64,000 bases of DNA from Streptomyces sp. DT2A-34 (GCF_030499515.1 NZ_JASTWJ010000001.1:6366001-6430000); one strand, 5' to 3'; positions 8,676-17,824 are shown, counted from the first letter of the stretch. The notes: generated by a model from the letters alone, not told the origin. A program made the numbers and translations.

Positions 8676-9173
8676 CTAACCGGCCCCGCCCCTCCGCAAC
8701 TCCGCCCGGGCGCGCAGCTCCGAGACGTACCCCGAGCCGATCGCGCCCCCGGCGGCGGTGAGGGCCAGGCCCAGGACGGCGGGGTTGACGTACCCGGGCA
8801 CGTCACCGTTGTCGTACCTTCCGCCGTCGCTCGTCTCGCAGACGAAGCCGAGCGGGACGTACGGGATCTTGTAGTCGACGATCTCGATGCCCTGTTGGTG
8901 CCGCTCCGACCAGCCCGCCGTACGGCAGGACCGGGGCGGCGACGAGTCGGTGCCGCCGTCCTCGGCCGTCATGACGGCGCCGCAGACGGCGAGCAGCCCC
9001 CATGCGCACAGGGCGCAGGCGCCCGCACCCGCGAGGGCGGCGACGCCGCGCAGCGCGGCGGGAGCGCTCGCGCGCCGCAGGCCGTGGTCGGCCAGCGTGC
9101 GGCCGCCGTATCCGCACAGACCCACGGCGACGATCACCGCGACCACGGCGAACAGCAGGATCAGCAGGAACAC
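8676..9173 (-). CDS. Hypothetical membrane protein
   Basis: 165 residues. The N-terminal span is FLLILLFAVVAVIVAVGLCG. A second Ala/Leu-rich pair of spans (VAALAGAGACALCAWGLLAV) follows, then an extracytoplasmic-looking loop with several Cys (RSCRTAGW, GFVCETSDGG), and a last span (AVLGLALTAAGGAIGSGYV). GTG 9173 is chosen because GGAGG lies 4-5 bases upstream and the hydrophobic N terminus begins there; the open frame upstream of it has no membrane or domain character. No family recognised. Confidence 0.68.
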   Translation of the reverse strand: MFLLILLFAVVAVIVAVGLCGYGGRTLADHGLRRASAPAALRGVAALAGAGACALCAWGLLAVCGAVMTAEDGGTDSSPPRSCRTAGWSERHQQGIEIVDYKIPYVPLGFVCETSDGGRYDNGDVPGYVNPAVLGLALTAAGGAIGSGYVSELRARAELRRGGAG

Positions 9174-9273
9174 GTGGCCTCCGGGCCGGGCGGACGACGG
9201 ACGGGTGAGCCGAGTCCAACAGGGCCCGGCGCACCCGGCTGTGGTGGAGCCCACAGTTCCGGCAACAGGGGCG

Positions 9274-9453
9274 TTACAGCACGTCGGCGAGGCGGTCGAC
9301 CTGGTCCGGGTCGAGGCCGTAGCAGTAGAGCATGACCTCGTCCGCGCCCAGGTCGGCGAAGGCGGTGAGCGCGGCGCGGATCTCGGCCGGGGTGGTGAGC
9401 AGGCCGGCGACCATGCGGTCGGCCACGCCGGTGAAGGCGTAGTACGCGTGCAT
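9274..9453 (-). pseudogene. C-terminal remnant of an LLM-class flavin-dependent oxidoreductase
   Basis: A 59-codon frame reads YYAFTGVADRMVAGLLTTPA, then EIRAALTAFADLGADEVMLY and DPDQVDRLADVL. This matches the C-terminal helix region of luciferase-like F420/FMN oxidoreductases, normally about 280-350 residues long. The remaining N-terminal domain is absent upstream. It is a truncated relic, consistent with gene loss in this stretch. Confidence 0.6.
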
Positions 9454-9579
9454 GCGGGGTTGGGCCGCCGGCGCGTCCGGTCGGACGCTAGGAGCGGGCG
9501 GTGAAATCGCCGTGAAACGAGGGGCGTACGTGCGAGGCGTCGTACGGCAAAGGGGCTGTACGTCAAAGGGGGTTGTACG

Positions 9580-10293
9580 TCAGTCGTCGTCCCGGTCAGC
9601 GGAGGTCAGGTGCTCGGCGAGGGCGTGGAGGACGCAGAGGTTCGGGATCCCGGAGGTGACGGTTCCCCACACCTGCCACCGGCCGGCGGCGCGTACGGCG
9701 ACGGAGCCGTTGAGGATCTCGATCCGCTGGATCTGCGCCCAACGCAGGGAGGTCCCTCGGGAGCCGACCTTGTCCCGGGTGATCCACACGGGGCCGAAGA
9801 CGAGTCGCGCCCCCTCGGCCAGCGCGGCCAGAGCCCGCGGTACCTGGGCTGCGGTGACGGCCCGGCGGATCTCCGGTTCCCACGCCTCCGGGTGGCCGAA
9901 GTCGCCGGAGCGCAGCACGATCCGCTCACCGTCGACGTCGACGAGCAGATGGGCGCGGGCGAGGCCCTGCGGGGACAGCACCCTGCGTCGACGCACCACG
10001 GTGGTGTCGTAGCGGACGACACGGATCCGCCCGTCGACGGTCACCGTCAGCCCGTGCTCGTACAAGTCCAGCCGCGCGCCCGCGCCCGCCCTCGCCTCCG
10101 TCCTGCCGCCGGCCCACAGCAGGCGACGCAGTCCCCCGGCGGCGGCCCACCAGAGGCCGGGTTCGGCGAGCGGCGCCCGATAGGTGGCCCGCCGCCTGCC
10201 GAGCCGTGCCCGGCCCGCGGCCTCGGAAACCCTCGCCAGCAGCAACTTGTCGGCGCGGTCGCCGGCACGGCCCGGGGGAGTCTGCTCACTCAT
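9580..10293 (-). CDS. DUF6585-like protein
   Basis: 237 residues, no signal peptide. Features are an N-terminal helix (LLLARVSEAAGRARLGRRRATYRAP), then a beta-rich domain with LDLYEHGLTVTVDGRIRVVR and VVRRRRVLSPQG. The second half repeats this kind of fold (RLVFGPVWITRDKVG, LRWAQIQRIEILNGSVAV, GIPNLCVLHALAEHL). It looks like a DUF6585 protein with tandem PH-like beta domains. That family name is from memory, with moderate certainty, and its function is unknown. The ATG (10291-10293) overlaps the stop of the SARP gene (ATGA), so the two are translationally coupled. Confidence 0.68.
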   Translation of the reverse strand: MSEQTPPGRAGDRADKLLLARVSEAAGRARLGRRRATYRAPLAEPGLWWAAAGGLRRLLWAGGRTEARAGAGARLDLYEHGLTVTVDGRIRVVRYDTTVVRRRRVLSPQGLARAHLLVDVDGERIVLRSGDFGHPEAWEPEIRRAVTAAQVPRALAALAEGARLVFGPVWITRDKVGSRGTSLRWAQIQRIEILNGSVAVRAAGRWQVWGTVTSGIPNLCVLHALAEHLTSADRDDD

Positions 10294-12146
10294 GCGGCAC
10301 CGGCCTGCCTACGGAGGTGAGCCGCGCTGTCTCGGCTGGGGGTGGCGCTGTCCCGGCTGGGGGTGGCGCTGTCCCGGCTGGGGGTCGTGCCGGTTCGGTC
10401 GGGAGTTGAGCTGTTCCCACGGTGGGTTGCGCCGGTCCGGTCGGGAGTCGCGCTGCCTCGGCTGGTGGCCGAGGTGTCCCGGCTGTGGGGCGTGCTGTCC
10501 CGGCTGTGGGGCGTGCTGTCCCGACCGGGAGCCGGGCTGTCCCGAGTGTGGGTCGTGCCGGTCCGGCCGGGAGTTGAGCCGTGCCCATGGTGGGTTGTGC
10601 CGGTCTGGCTGGAAGTCGCGCTGTCTCGGCTCTGAGTCGAGCCGTGCCCATGGTGGGTTGTGCCGGTCTGGTTGGAAGTCGCGCTGTCTCGGCTCTGAGT
10701 CGAGCCGTGCCCATGGTGGGTTGTGCCGGTCCGGCTGGAAGTCGCGCTGTCTCGGCTCTGAGCCGAGCCGTCCCCACGGTGAGTCCCGCCAGCCCGGCCG
10801 GAAGCCGCGCTGCCCCGACCGTGAGTCGCGCTGCCCTGACCGTGAGTCGCGCCGCCCCGGCCGTAAGGCGAGCCCTCCCGGCCGTAAGGCGAGCCCTCCC
10901 GGCCGTAAGGCGAGCCCTCCCGGCCGGAACCCGAGCCGCCCCGGCCGGAACCCGAGCCCTCCCGGCCAGGACCCGCCCCACCCCGCCCCGGACCCGCCCC
11001 ACCCCCACGAAGGACCGACCACCGCGCCCGCACCAGCAGTTCCCCCGGAGCCACCCCCAGGTCCTCCCTGAGCCGCCGGGTCGTGCGGTCGAAGGTGGAC
11101 AAGGCCTCGGCGCGTCGGCCGCCGCGTTGCAGCGCGTGCATCAGCAGTGCCGCGACCGGTTCGTTCAGCGGCTCTTCCAGGGCCAGCGCGGACAGTTCGG
11201 CGATCGCCTCGGCGTTCTGGCCGAGCCGCAGCAGCCACTCCGCCTTCCGCTGTGCCAGCGCGACCCTGCGCTCGGTGAGCCGCAGCCGCTCCAACTCCGC
11301 CAAGGGGCCGGGCAGTCCGGCGAGCGGTTCGCCCCGGAACAGTTCCAGTGCCCGGGCGCACAGCCGTACCGCCTCGGACAGGTCACCGGCTCGCTCGGCC
11401 GCCCCGGCCTCGGTGACGAGTTCCTCCACGCACGCCACGTCCACCTCGGCGACACCGCGCACCAGCCCGTAGCCGTACCGGTCGCTCCGGATCACCGAGT
11501 CCGGGCTCTCCCCGAGACGCAGGCTCTTGCGCAGCCGGTACACATAGACCGGTACGACGTTCCCGCCCGGCGACTCCATCCCCCAGACGCCGTCCAGCAG
11601 TTCCCGTCGGCTGACCGACCGGTCCGGGCTCAGCGCCAACGCCGCCAGGACGGCCTGCTGCCGCAGCGGGCCGACGTCCACGGGCTGCCCGGCGAGCCAC
11701 GCCCGCAACGGACCGAGCACGGAGACCCGAAGCCAAGGCCCGGACGCGGGGCCTGTCCGCTGCCGGCCCCCGGCCAGGGCCCGCGTCGCCGCCTGCCGAC
11801 GCGGGCCCTGGCCGGGCCGGACCGGACCGCAGTCGAAGGCGTACACGATGGCGGCGGCCCGGTCCCGCAGCCCCAACTTCACCAGCACGCGGCCCAGTTG
11901 TCCGGCCACCACATGTTCGGGCAGCGCGAGGGCGTCGGCGATCTCGGCGTCCCCCAGGCCGCATCCGAGCGCATAGAGCACCTCGCGCTCCCGAGCGGTG
12001 AGGGCCGTGGGGCTCGGGCGGCTTGGGTGGCTCGGGTGGTTCCGCTGGTTCGGGTGGCTCGGGTGGCTCGGGTGGCTCGGGTGGTTCGGATGGCTCGGGT
12101 GGTTCGGATGGCTCGGGCGCCCCTGGCGTGAGGTCGTCGAAGGCAT
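10290..12146 (-). CDS. LuxR-HTH plus SARP (BTAD) regulator with long repetitive tail
   Basis: About 618 residues. Order: a His/Pro/Ser repeat (HPNHPSHPNHPSHPS, residues 12-45); a LuxR/NarL helix-turn-helix (ALTAREREVLYALGCGLGDA, then VLVKLGLRDRAAAIVYAF, about 48-108); an OmpR/SARP winged helix (VSVLGPLRAWLAGQPVDVG to RSDRYGYGLV, about 140-230); a BTAD TPR domain (VACVEELVTEAGAAERAGDL to LREDLGVAPGELL, about 235-390). The final 220 residues are a low-complexity Ser/Gly/Arg/His/Thr tail built partly from 21-residue repeats. Two DNA-binding domains in one SARP is uncommon. ATG 12146 follows GGAGAACGGGGAA. The gene is coupled to the DUF6585 gene. Targets unknown. Confidence 0.85.
   Translation of the reverse strand: MPSTTSRQGRPSHPNHPSHPNHPSHPSHPSHPNQRNHPSHPSRPSPTALTAREREVLYALGCGLGDAEIADALALPEHVVAGQLGRVLVKLGLRDRAAAIVYAFDCGPVRPGQGPRRQAATRALAGGRQRTGPASGPWLRVSVLGPLRAWLAGQPVDVGPLRQQAVLAALALSPDRSVSRRELLDGVWGMESPGGNVVPVYVYRLRKSLRLGESPDSVIRSDRYGYGLVRGVAEVDVACVEELVTEAGAAERAGDLSEAVRLCARALELFRGEPLAGLPGPLAELERLRLTERRVALAQRKAEWLLRLGQNAEAIAELSALALEEPLNEPVAALLMHALQRGGRRAEALSTFDRTTRRLREDLGVAPGELLVRARWSVLRGGGAGPGRGGAGPGREGSGSGRGGSGSGREGSPYGREGSPYGREGSPYGRGGATHGQGSATHGRGSAASGRAGGTHRGDGSAQSRDSATSSRTGTTHHGHGSTQSRDSATSNQTGTTHHGHGSTQSRDSATSSQTGTTHHGHGSTPGRTGTTHTRDSPAPGRDSTPHSRDSTPHSRDTSATSRGSATPDRTGATHRGNSSTPDRTGTTPSRDSATPSRDSATPSRDSAAHLRRQAGAA
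10579..10767 (-). repeat. Three tandem 63-bp repeats coding 21 residues each
   Basis: Copies start 63 bases apart (a gtgcccatgg landmark at 10581, 10644 and 10707) and differ at only a few bases. They encode the SRDSATS...TGTTHHGHGSTQ unit of the SARP tail. Degenerate copies flank them (about 10,320-10,575 and 10,770-10,960). The 63-bp period keeps frame, so copy number may vary without breaking the protein. Confidence 0.9.
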
Positions 12147-12349
12147 GGTGGTTCCCCGTTCTCCGGACCGGTCGATGCACTCGACCCGGTCGATCCATGT
12201 CGATCCATGTCGATCCCGTCGATGCCATCGAAGGTCGCGGAGGTGGAGGAAGCGTGGACAGGCCATCGAACCGTTCATATGTGACCGGTAGCCGCGCTAC
12301 TGTCCCCCACCTGCGGAAATCGACTTCTGAGGGGGAAGGGCCGTGAACT

Positions 12350-14669
12350 GTGGCCAATGAGTTCGGCGATGAGTTACGGCGGCTGCGGCGCGAGAAGGGG
12401 ATGACCCAGGAGCAGCTGGCGGAGCGCTCCAGGTTGAGTGTGAGCACGATCCGGGGCCTGGAAACCGGCAAGCGCTCCAACCCCCGTATGAACACGGTGG
12501 AGCAACTGGCCGGCGCCATGAATTTGGGCCCCGAGGACCGAGAGACCTTACTGATCGCCGCCGGCCTGCTCGACCCGGGACAGCCCGCACCACCTGATCC
12601 GGATTCCGGTCCCGAGCCCGAGCCCGAGCCCGATCCCAAGCCCGAGCCGGCAGCCCCCGCCTCGCCCCCCGACCCGGCCGAGCAACTCGCAAGACTGGTG
12701 GCCGCCCGCTGGCAGCGCGAGGAAGAACAGCGGCAGGTCCAGGACCCCTCCCCCCTCCCGGTCCGCTGGCGGACGGCCCCCGAGACCCTGACCGACCACT
12801 GGGACATCATCCTCCGGCGCCGCCCCGGGGACACGGCCCCGGCCGACCCCGTCGACCTGGACGGCCAACTGGACGAGATCACCGAGACGTTCCGGCGCAT
12901 CCCGTCCGGACGACTGGTGGTGCTGGGGCCGATCGGGCTCGGGAAAGACGATCCTGGCCCTGCGCTTCGTCCTCGACTGCCTGGCCGCACGCAGCCCCAC
13001 GGACCCCGTCCCGGTGATCTTCAGCATCGGCGCCTGGAACCCCACCAAGATCACCTTGCGGGACTGGCTGACCGCTCGGCTGACGCGCGATCACCCCGGT
13101 TACGCCGCACAGGGCCCCGGCGGGGAGAGCCTGGCCTCCGCGCTGGTCGAGTCCGGTCGTATCCTCCCCGTACTGGACGGCTTCGACGAGATGGCCGACG
13201 GCCTGCACCGCCCCGCCCTGGAGGCCCTCAACGCCACCACCCTCCCCCTCCTGCTCACCAGCCGCCCCGACGAATACGCCGCCGCGGTCGCCGAAACCGA
13301 CGTCCTGACCGCCGCTGCCGCGATCGAACTCACCGACCTGACCCTCGACGACCTGGCCGACTACCTGCCCCTCACCACCCGCAAGACCGGCCGCGCGGAC
13401 CCGGACACGAACGCCTGGAAGCACGTCCTGACCGAACTGGGCGAGGAGTCACAGGACGGGGCCGCGTCCCCCCTCGCCACGGTCCTGACGACCCCACTGA
13501 TGGTCACGCTCGCCCGCACCATCTACAGCGACACCCCCGACCACGATCCGGCCTCGCTGCTGGACACCGAACGGTTCCGCAGCGCCGAGGAGCTGGAGGA
13601 CCACCTCCTCGAAAACTTCCTCCCCACCGTCTACCGCCACCAGCTCCCGCAACCCCCCGGCGCCGAACCACGCCCCGCCTTCGACCCCGACCGCGCCCGC
13701 CACTGGCTCGGCTACCTCGCCCATCACCTGACCCGACTCGACACCCCCGACCTGGCCTGGTGGCGGCTCGGCAGCGGACTGCGCCCCGCCGCGCGCACAC
13801 TGGTCACCGCGGTGATGACCGGGTTGGTCATCGCGCTCGTCGACTGTGCCGTCTCCTTCGCCATCGGCAACCCGTTGCCGTTCCCGATCGTGGACGCGAC
13901 GGCCGTAGGGCTCCTTTCCGGACTCATGTTCGGGTTCGCGTACTGGCTCATGTTCGCGGTCAAGGACAGGGCGGTGTTGCCGTCCGCCATGCGCCTGCGC
14001 ATCCGCGGCAGGCCCGCGACCGTCCAGTGGAAGTCCGGGCACCGCCACCTCATCGGGGGACTGGGCGGGTTGGCCTTCGGCTTCGGCTACGGGTTCGTGG
14101 TCGGCATGGTCAACACGTTCCACTGGCAGGCCGGACTCTCGGTCGGCCTGGATCTCGCGCTGGTCGACGGGGTCGTCTACGGCCTGGTCTTCTGCGGCGG
14201 CGCCGCGATCACCTTCTGCCTCCTCGACCACCTGGAAACTCCTCTCGACCTCAAGTCCGCCGTCAACCCGCGCCGCCTCCTGCACACGAACCGCCGCACC
14301 GTCCTCACCCAACTGCTGATCGGGGCGCCCCTCTTCGGCGTGGTGGTCGGAGTCGGCGCCGGATTCGTGGTCGACCTCCTCCAGGGCCACCTGGGCCAGC
14401 TCGTCTGGAGCCCCACGGCCGGCCTCGTACTCGGCACCATCAGCGGCCTCGGCGGCGCCCTCGGCTTCGCCCTCACCCTGACCGCCTGGGGCCAGTGGCT
14501 GGTCCTCACCCGCATCTGGCTGCCGTTGACCGGCCGCCTGCCCTGGAACGTGGTCGCGTTCCTGGAGGACGCCTACCAGCGCGGCGTACTGCGCCAGGCC
14601 GGCGCGGTCTACCAGTTCCGCCACGCCCGCCTGCAAGATCACCTCGCCCAGGCCCACCAACAGCGTTAG
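12350..14669 (+). pseudogene. XRE-HTH/NACHT NTPase with membrane domain, frameshifted in Walker A
   Basis: Frame 1 from GTG 12350 gives an XRE HTH (LRRLREKGMTQEQLAERSR-like, then STIRGLETGKRSNPR), a Pro/Glu linker, and RLVVLGPIGLGK up to base 12,946. Dropping one A from the AAA at 12,944-12,946 yields GLGKTILALRFVLDCL and joins the frame that runs to 14,669. That part has VLDGFDEMADG (Walker B) and LPLLLTSRPDEY (sensor) of a NACHT domain, about eight predicted membrane spans (for example LVTAVMTGLVIALVDCAV, FGVVVGVGAGFVVDLL), and a soluble C terminus (GAVYQFRHARLQDHL). The full product would be about 773 residues. NACHT proteins are signal-transduction ATPases, several with anti-phage roles. 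The frameshift is real decay or a homopolymer error. Confidence 0.85.
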
Positions 14670-14766
14670 CGACGAACGACCAACGGCCAACGGCCAACGA
14701 TCAGCGATCAGCGACCAACGACCAACGACCAACGCCCAGTGCCGGGCGTCCAGTGCCCAGTGCCCA
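14668..14766. repeat. Short tandem repeats downstream of the NACHT gene
   Basis: Runs of 7-8 base units (ccaacga, cagcgat, then cccagtg) fill the gap between the NACHT gene stop and the leader of the next gene. No hairpin terminator is obvious. Probably slippage-derived. Confidence 0.65.
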
Positions 14767-14891
14767 GCCCCCGGCGTCTCGCGCCTCCGCCGGATCGAGG
14801 TTCACGACGATTTCATCGCCCGTTCCTAACGTCTGGCGCCGTCCCACCAACCACCTGCACCCGCACGCCATCGGAACCGGGGGAACACCCA

Positions 14892-15659
14892 ATGCGGAAG
14901 ACCAACCGACTCACGCGACGCGTCAAGGCCGTCGCCGTCACGGCGGCGATGACCGCAGCCGCCGCCCTCACACCCACCGTCGCCCAGGCCGACGACGCCC
15001 CTCGCCACTACTACATCGAGCTCGGCGGCACCGGCTCCGCGCTGCCCGCGCCCGACTGCACCCGCACGTACGGCTTCGCCAACCAGCACCTGGAGGCGGG
15101 CGCCGAGGTCGTCCCCGTCTGCTACCCGGCCAGCGCCGGCCCCTGGCTCAACGGCCAGAACACGCCGGACATCACCGCGCAGAGCTACGACAGCAGCGTC
15201 GCCCAGGGCTACGAGAACCTCCTGGCCGCCGCCGTGGAGACCCACCGCAAGGACCCGACCGCACGTCTCACGATCGTCGGCTACTCGCAGGGCGCGCAGG
15301 CCGCGGACGCGGTCCTGGAGACGATCGCGAACGGCGCCACGGACATCCCCCGGGACCAGGTCAACGGCATGCTGTACGCCGACCCGAAGCAGCCCGAAAC
15401 CGGCATGTGGGCCAAGGTCCCCAAGGGCCTGGGCGCCTTCGGCTTCACCTCCGCCGGCCCCGGCCCCAAGGAGTTCCCGGGCGTCCCGGTCGCCCGCTTC
15501 TGCATCCGCGGCGACCTGGCCTGCGACGCCACGACGCCCGTGGCCGCGTTCGACTTCTTCCTCACCGACAAGCACGGGCGCTACGTCCAGGACGGCAACG
15601 TCATGGCCCGGACCATCGCCGAGGACGGCCTCGACGGGGTGTTCTGGTACGAGTCCTGA
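14892..15659 (+). CDS. Secreted PE-PPE/cutinase-like alpha/beta hydrolase
   Basis: 255 residues. A signal peptide (MRKTNRLTRRVKAVAVTAAM, then Ala-rich to TVAQA-DDAP) is followed by HYYIELGGTGSALPAPDC and VVPVCYPASAGPW. The nucleophile elbow is LTIVGYSQGAQAADAVLE, with Ser as the predicted nucleophile, and a late GRYVQDG region would carry the His. It matches the PE-PPE (PF08237)/cutinase-like esterases of actinobacteria. Substrate unknown; secreted. GGGGGAACACCCA precedes ATG 14892. It ends at a strong bidirectional hairpin. Confidence 0.85.
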   Translation: MRKTNRLTRRVKAVAVTAAMTAAAALTPTVAQADDAPRHYYIELGGTGSALPAPDCTRTYGFANQHLEAGAEVVPVCYPASAGPWLNGQNTPDITAQSYDSSVAQGYENLLAAAVETHRKDPTARLTIVGYSQGAQAADAVLETIANGATDIPRDQVNGMLYADPKQPETGMWAKVPKGLGAFGFTSAGPGPKEFPGVPVARFCIRGDLACDATTPVAAFDFFLTDKHGRYVQDGNVMARTIAEDGLDGVFWYES

Positions 15660-15685
15660 CGTACGCCGGGACCCGCCCCGGACAT

Positions 15686-15732
15686 GAACGCCCAGGTCAG
15701 GCAGGCTCAGGCAGGCCCTGACCTGGGCGTTC
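15686..15732. terminator. Bidirectional terminator hairpin
   Basis: A perfect 16-bp stem (GAACGCCCAGGTCAGG against its complement at 15717-15732) with a 15-base loop lies between the convergent hydrolase and methyltransferase genes. It overlaps the last codons of the latter. Confidence 0.85.
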
Positions 15733-16597
15733 CCACGCCCCGCGTCCCACGCTCGAGTACGACCGTCCGCATGCCCCCCGGCCCGCTCTCCTCGTGCCTG
15801 ACGCGCAGCCCGGCCGTGCGGAGCTGTTCCACCACCCACGTGTGGGAGAGCCGCAGTTTGCGGTAACTGCGGGCGGTGAGAGTCCAGTTGGCGTCAGGGG
15901 TGTCGCGGGTGTGGATCAGGTCGTGCACGACGACCGTGTAGTCGTCGTAGTCGTCCGGGTACTCCAGAAAGCAGGTCATGATCCGGTCCTCGGTGGCCCG
16001 GACCGGCAGGAAACGGTCGGTGCCGGTGAGCGGGACCGTCAGGTCCCGGTAGGCGAACACGGCCGTCCCTCCGGGCGCGAGCGCGGCGGCGACGTCGGCG
16101 AAGAGGGCGGCCACATCCCCTCGGGTCGGCAGATGGGTCAGCGTGTCACCGAGGCATACGACGGCCCCCGCCGACCCCGGCCGCACCAGTTCCCGCAACG
16201 CGGTCCGCACATCCGCCCGCATCACCCGCACTGCCGGCACCTGGGCGGCGTGTGCGGCGAGTTCGCCCAGCAACGGCCGGCTCAGATCGACCGCGAGGAC
16301 GGAGTCGAAGCCGAGCCCGGCCAGCGCGAGGCTCGCCTGCCCCGGCCCGCACCCCAGATCCACGGCGAGCGACCCGGCTGCCGGACAGGCAGCCGCATCG
16401 GGAGTCACACCCCACCCCGAGAGGGAGGCGCGCTGCACCGCCGCGAGCGCGTCGAGATCGCCGCCGAGCATCCAGGTGTAGTGCTCGGCGAGAAACCGGT
16501 CGTAGTGGTCGACGGCCTGATCGACGGGTCGGCCCTCAGGTGGGGCGACGGCTTGAGCGGCGGCGGTCGTCACTGAGGTTGGCACAGCGATCGTCAT
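15707..16597 (-). CDS. Class I SAM-dependent methyltransferase
   Basis: 296 residues. Motif I is SLAVDLGCGPGQASLALAGL, motif II is SVLAVDLSRPLLGEL, an acidic motif is RVMRADVRTALREL, and a post-motif is AAALAPGGTAVFAYRDL. The C-terminal third is a beta-rich substrate-side domain (YTVVVHDLIHTRDTPDANWT, LSHTWVVEQLRTAGLRVRHE). The acceptor is unknown. ATG 16597 follows GAAGGGAG. It is divergent from an Lrp-type regulator across a 107-base gap with a dyad, so it is the likely regulatory target. Confidence 0.88.
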   Translation of the reverse strand: MTIAVPTSVTTAAAQAVAPPEGRPVDQAVDHYDRFLAEHYTWMLGGDLDALAAVQRASLSGWGVTPDAAACPAAGSLAVDLGCGPGQASLALAGLGFDSVLAVDLSRPLLGELAAHAAQVPAVRVMRADVRTALRELVRPGSAGAVVCLGDTLTHLPTRGDVAALFADVAAALAPGGTAVFAYRDLTVPLTGTDRFLPVRATEDRIMTCFLEYPDDYDDYTVVVHDLIHTRDTPDANWTLTARSYRKLRLSHTWVVEQLRTAGLRVRHEESGPGGMRTVVLERGTRGVGTPRSGPA

Positions 16598-16667
16598 GGA
16601 CGAGGGCTCCCTTCGGTCCGACAGGCGAGGGAAATCTAGGGCGCAATACGGGAGTTGGGCGGCTCGA

Positions 16668-16682
16668 CCGAACCAAATTCGG
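16668..16682. promoter_or_regulatory. Dyad in the methyltransferase-Lrp intergenic region
   Basis: CCGAA-ccaaa-TTCGG is a 5-bp inverted repeat with an AT-containing centre, as in many Lrp/AsnC sites. It lies 23 bases before the Lrp-type start, suggesting autoregulation. Confidence 0.45.
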
Positions 16683-16704
16683 AACCCCGGGAAGAATGAC
16701 GGCC

Positions 16705-17166
16705 ATGGACGACACTGATTCGGCGATCCTCACCCATCTCCAGCGCGATGCACGGCTCACCAACCGCGAACTCGCCCGCAGGGTCGGCATCGCCCCCTCC
16801 ACCTGCCTGGAACGGGTCCGCGCCCTGCGCGCCCGCGGTGTGATCACCGGCTACCACGCGGCCGTACAGCCACGCCTGTTGGGCCGCTCGCTCCAGGCCC
16901 TGGTCTTCGCCCGGCTGCGCCCCCTGAGCCGCGAGGTGATCCATGACTTCGAGAGCTACCTCACCCAACTCCCCGAGGTCGTCTCGGTCTTCGTGGTCTC
17001 CGGCGACGACGACTTCGTCGTCCACGTGGCCGTCCCGGACATCGAGCACCTGCACGCCTTCCTCATGGACCGCTTCAGCGCCCGCCGCGAGGTGGTGAGC
17101 TTTCGCAGCTCGGTGATCTACCACCAGACCGGCACGCGCGTACTGACGCCCATCGAGACCCACTGA
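16705..17166 (+). CDS. Lrp/AsnC family transcriptional regulator
   Basis: 153 residues. The N-terminal HTH (LTHLQRDARLTNRELARRVG, then IAPSTCLERVRALRARGVIT) is followed by an AsnC/RAM ligand domain (ALVFARLRPLSREVIHDFES, LPEVVSVFVVSGDDDFVVHV, MDRFSARREVVSFRSSVIY). The domain order and length fit the family. The start is ATG 16705 or ATG 16696 in the same frame; GGGAAG is 10 or 1 bases upstream respectively, so 16705 is preferred. Its amino-acid-type ligand is unknown. The divergent methyltransferase is the obvious candidate target. Confidence 0.9.
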   Translation: MDDTDSAILTHLQRDARLTNRELARRVGIAPSTCLERVRALRARGVITGYHAAVQPRLLGRSLQALVFARLRPLSREVIHDFESYLTQLPEVVSVFVVSGDDDFVVHVAVPDIEHLHAFLMDRFSARREVVSFRSSVIYHQTGTRVLTPIETH

Positions 17167-17168
17167 GC

Positions 17169-17582
17169 TCAGACCCCGTCGAGCAGGGACATCAGGCCAT
17201 GGTCGAGTTCCGGCCCGAGATCCTCTCTTCCCGGCTCGACGACGGCGTACGACCGCTGCAGAAACCGTCGCAGAGAAGCCGTACCGAACCGGATCGCGGC
17301 CATGCCGTGCGGCGCGTGGAACTCCACGACCGTGCGGGACCGGCCGCACGGCTGTATCCGTACGTCCCCGAGCCCGGCCGCCCCGTCGAGTCCCTCCTCC
17401 AGCAGCGAGCGGGCGAACGTCCAGGTGACCCCGTCCTCGTCGGCCGAGACATGGGCCGGGAAGTCGATGTGCACGGCGAAGGGTTCGGCGGCGCGGTAGC
17501 GCAGCGTGGGGCGGATCGGAAGCTCCGGGAACTCGGGGGTGACGAGGCGGGCGCGGACGGGCTGTTCGAGGGCGAGGCGCAT
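17169..17582 (-). CDS. SsgA-like (SALP) sporulation/cell division regulator
   Basis: 137 residues with the full SALP pattern: IRPTLRYRAAEPFAVHIDFP, GVTWTFARSLLEEGLDGAAG, GDVRIQPCGRSRTVVEFHAP, and LRRFLQRSYAVVEPGRE. SALPs occur only in morphologically complex actinomycetes and steer septum localisation and peptidoglycan remodelling during sporulation. The subtype (SsgA-G) cannot be fixed by eye. ATG 17582 begins directly at the conserved N terminus. The region upstream has a TG-rich tandem repeat. Confidence 0.92.
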   Translation of the reverse strand: MRLALEQPVRARLVTPEFPELPIRPTLRYRAAEPFAVHIDFPAHVSADEDGVTWTFARSLLEEGLDGAAGLGDVRIQPCGRSRTVVEFHAPHGMAAIRFGTASLRRFLQRSYAVVEPGREDLGPELDHGLMSLLDGV

Positions 17583-17604
17583 GGTCGGTCGTCTCCGTTA
17601 CCGA

Positions 17605-17664
17605 TGTCTGTTGTCGGGTGTCTGTTGTTGATGCCTGCTGTTGATGTCTGCTGTTGATGTCTGT
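17605..17664. repeat. TG-rich 15-base tandem repeat upstream of the SsgA-like gene
   Basis: About three copies of ctgctgttgatgtct-like units lie 25-80 bases upstream of the SsgA-like start, within its presumed promoter/leader. The composition contrasts with flanking DNA. Confidence 0.7.
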
Positions 17665-17824
17665 GCGCCTTCTCGACCGCGTCGCAGGCCCGTTGATTAC
17701 GCGGAACCGCAACCCCGCCCCTGTGATCTAACTCACGTGAACCATTTAGTTGAGTTTTAAGTCATCTACGCTGACAAACTCGTCCGCGCCCACCAGCCCG
17801 CAGGCAACCCGGAGCGTTCCAGCC

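Noticed and set aside
10581..12131. A 516-codon open frame opposite the SARP gene
   Set aside because: It mirrors the repeat tail and BTAD codons and shows no recognisable domain. The minus-strand protein has three known domains.
12941..12951. Programmed ribosomal frameshift in the NACHT gene
   Set aside because: Restoration needs a +1 shift at GGGAAAGAC without a known slippery stop or stimulator; an indel or sequencing error is simpler.
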